6,650 nt of DNA from NCBI GenBank assembly GCA_027325115.1, contig DAHWFG010000402.1:1-6650 (forward strand). The letters run 5' to 3'. Numbering within the stretch: position 1 is the stretch's first letter; each line of letters opens with the position of its first letter. The notes below the pieces were generated by a model that was given only the letters and a program-made list of their open reading frames with translations, made no database searches and was not told the DNA's origin. This document shows, one piece after another, positions 5,160 through 6,650 of the stretch. This stretch comes from JAKBCQ01 sp021807585. Its GTDB lineage: Bacteria > Planctomycetota > Planctomycetia > Isosphaerales > Isosphaeraceae. Made by a program: the position numbers and the translations under genes.

Positions 5160-6344
5160 ATGCGCTGCGCGACCGCACTATCCACGCTCAACGACTCGAC
5201 CGCTGCGATCACCGACGTCGTCGAACGCGTCAAGCTCGGCCTCGAAGGAGCTCGGGGCGATCTGGCGATCGGCTTCTGCTCGCCGCATCACGCGTCGGCG
5301 CTGCGCGTGTTGGCGGATCGCGCTCTGACCGAAGGGATTGCCAAGCGGTTTTTGGGGTGCACCGCCGAATCGGTCGTGGGGGAGACTCGCGAGATCGAAA
5401 ACGGCCCGGCGCTCGTTCTGTGGGGGATCGAGTCGCCCGATGTCGATCTGACGCCGATCCGACTGACGGGATCGGGCGCGGAGGGGCTCGAACGGCTCAA
5501 GCACGCTCCGATCGATACGTCGTGCGTACTGCTGACGGGCGATCCGTTCAGCTTCGCCGCGGATGTGTTTTTGAACGAGATCAATCAACACGCTAACGGA
5601 TTACCGGTGATCGGCGGGATGGCGAGCGGCGGTCGTCAACCCGGTCGCAATCGGATCGTGCTCGACGGCGCCGAATATCGCGACGGCGCCGCGGCGATCG
5701 TCCTCACCGGCCCGTTGAAGATTCGCTCGATCGTCAGTCAGGGATGCCGGCCGATTGGTAAAACGGTTCTCATCACTCGATGCGAGGAGAACGTGATTCG
5801 CGAACTCGGCAGGCGACCGGCGCTCGAGGTTCTGCAAGAGCTGTTTGAAGAGCTCGATTCCGACGATCAAGATCGCGCGCGCCGCGGCCTTCATATCGGT
5901 CGAGTGATCAATGAATATCAAGAATCATTCCAGCGCGGTGATTTTTTGATTCGAAACGTCCTCGGCGCCGACGACGCGGGGGGAATCGCGATCTCGGACG
6001 CGCTCCGCGTCGGCCAAACCGTGCAATTCCACGTGCGCGACGCCGAAACCGCCGACGAAGATCTCCGCGGCATGCTCGCTCCCCGAGGACGATCAAAACC
6101 GCGCGGACGGATCGTCGGAGGCGTTTTATTCACGTGCAACGGCCGCGGCACTCGCTTGTTCGACCAGCCCGATCACGATGTCGGCGTGATCCGCGAAATC
6201 CTTGGTGAAATCCCAATCGCGGGCTTCTTCGCGATGGGAGAGATCGGCCCAGTCGGCGGCAAAAATTTCCTCCACGGTTTCACCGCGAGCGCGGCGCTGT
6301 TTGAGGCGCCCGCCGAAATCCCGCCGAGCCCTCCGAATCTTTGA
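5160..6344 (+). CDS. Stand-alone FIST domain protein (FIST_N plus FIST_C)
   Basis: FIST domains are predicted sensory modules for small ligands such as amino acids, often fused to signalling domains; here the protein contains only the FIST pair, 394 residues from this start. The N-terminal part begins MRCATALST, continues with DLAIGFCSPHHA and PVIGGMASGG, and fits FIST_N. The C-terminal part contains LEVLQELFEELDSDD, GDFLIRNVLG, GGVLFTCNGRG and, from residue 355, GFFAMGEIGPVGG followed by NFLHGFTAS, a pattern typical of FIST_C. There is no signal peptide or membrane segment, so it should be cytoplasmic. The ATG at 5160 is chosen because related proteins begin at this point with M-x-x-x-x-A-L-S-T; the in-frame GTG at 5127 would add 11 residues. 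Neither has a clear Shine-Dalgarno. It follows the EF-hand gene on the same strand, but a terminator candidate lies between, so co-transcription is doubtful. The ligand and partner are not evident. Confidence 0.88.
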   Translation: MRCATALSTLNDSTAAITDVVERVKLGLEGARGDLAIGFCSPHHASALRVLADRALTEGIAKRFLGCTAESVVGETREIENGPALVLWGIESPDVDLTPIRLTGSGAEGLERLKHAPIDTSCVLLTGDPFSFAADVFLNEINQHANGLPVIGGMASGGRQPGRNRIVLDGAEYRDGAAAIVLTGPLKIRSIVSQGCRPIGKTVLITRCEENVIRELGRRPALEVLQELFEELDSDDQDRARRGLHIGRVINEYQESFQRGDFLIRNVLGADDAGGIAISDALRVGQTVQFHVRDAETADEDLRGMLAPRGRSKPRGRIVGGVLFTCNGRGTRLFDQPDHDVGVIREILGEIPIAGFFAMGEIGPVGGKNFLHGFTASAALFEAPAEIPPSPPNL

Positions 6345-6536
6345 ATCCAAAGCTCGGTTTATGTTCGCCGTGTCGGCTTTAGCGATATCCGGCAAGAATT
6401 CCGCATATTCAGAGGTTCTTTATCCGGATCCAAATGATTTGTCGGCGGGCCGAAACCGGCGGCGCTTCCCCCATATCGACGCCACATCCTCGCCGACGCA
6501 ATCCGTCACCCGGCAAGACTTTTATGATAATCCCGA

Positions 6537-6650
6537 TCAGCCGATATACTCGAAATGCGTGTTTCTTGGGTGTCTGGTATCCGACTTTACAAATCGCTTC
6601 CCGGCGATTCCTCCTACGACAAGAATCGTAAAAACGAGCGTCGACGGCTC
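6537..6650 (-). CDS. Possible C-terminal end of a gene entering from the right edge
   Basis: A minus-strand frame is open from the window edge to a TGA at 6537-6539, giving 37 residues. It includes a hydrophobic stretch, STLVFTILVVGGIAGKR, that resembles a membrane segment followed by a basic tail. I do not recognise a family, and the frame is short enough to be chance. It competes with a plus-strand frame in the same codon phase (6555 to the edge), so at most one is real. Confidence 0.2.
   Translation of the reverse strand, partial: EPSTLVFTILVVGGIAGKRFVKSDTRHPRNTHFEYIG
6555..6650 (+). CDS. Possible 5' end of a gene leaving at the right edge
   Basis: An ATG at 6555 opens a frame of 32 codons (MRVSWVSGIRLYKSLPG, then a basic stretch ending RRRL) without a stop before the window edge. 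A -10-like TATACT ends 4 bases before the ATG, and there is no Shine-Dalgarno, so the message would have to be leaderless or start farther upstream. No family is recognised. It is antisense to the other edge frame (6537-6650). Confidence 0.2.
   Translation, partial: MRVSWVSGIRLYKSLPGDSSYDKNRKNERRRL

Larger units (their letters stand above)
6345..6650. other. Region after the FIST gene without a confident gene
   Basis: About 300 bases to the window edge. TATCCGG occurs twice as a direct repeat (6386-6392 and 6421-6427). A closed 65-codon plus-strand frame (6434-6631) has an Arg/Pro-rich, low-information translation and no ribosome site, so it is not called. GATAAT (6526-6531) and TATACT (6545-6550) resemble -10 boxes for a gene that would begin near the edge. 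No clear terminator is seen after the FIST stop. Confidence 0.5.

Overview
The window looks like a stretch of bacterial chromosome, most likely from a planctomycete or a related lineage. This is inferred from three things: a secreted multi-EF-hand protein with Ala/Pro/Lys-rich linkers, a stand-alone FIST protein, and a groEL with no groES beside it. Coding regions are GC-rich, while one intergenic region (about 3740-3870) is clearly AT-rich. GATC, often as CGATCG, is strikingly frequent on all genes: about 125 sites by hand count in 6650 bases. I see no tRNA, rRNA, CRISPR array, insertion sequence or phage gene.

Layout, left to right. (1) 3-1604, minus strand: a nearly complete groEL that runs off the left edge and lacks only its last residues. 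Its GTG start has a good Shine-Dalgarno. (2) 1605-2080: a divergent intergenic region with no convincing gene. It holds a nested inverted repeat and a smaller palindrome that could regulate groEL; there is no groES and no CIRCE element. (3) 2081-3739, plus strand: an exported alpha/beta hydrolase of DUF900-like type. It has a signal peptide, a proline-rich stalk made of tandem APPAT-type pentapeptides, and a visible Ser-Asp-His triad. (4) 3740-4051: an AT-rich intergenic region with a TATAAT promoter candidate and two short palindromes. (5) 4052-5020, plus strand: an exported protein with six EF-hand loops in three pairs. Its last codons and stop lie inside a 13-bp inverted repeat that may act as a terminator. 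(6) 5160-6344, plus strand: a FIST_N/FIST_C protein, predicted to be a small-ligand sensor. (7) 6345-6650: no confident gene, only two competing weak reading frames at the right edge.

The three plus-strand genes are co-oriented but separated by 100-300 bases with their own signals, so they are probably separate transcription units. Nothing in the sequence ties them into one pathway. Two encode exported proteins, one a predicted cytoplasmic sensor, and groEL a cytoplasmic chaperonin. I find no clear new multi-gene system. The best leads are the groEL upstream element, the repeat-stalked hydrolase, the palindromes around it, and the GATC excess.
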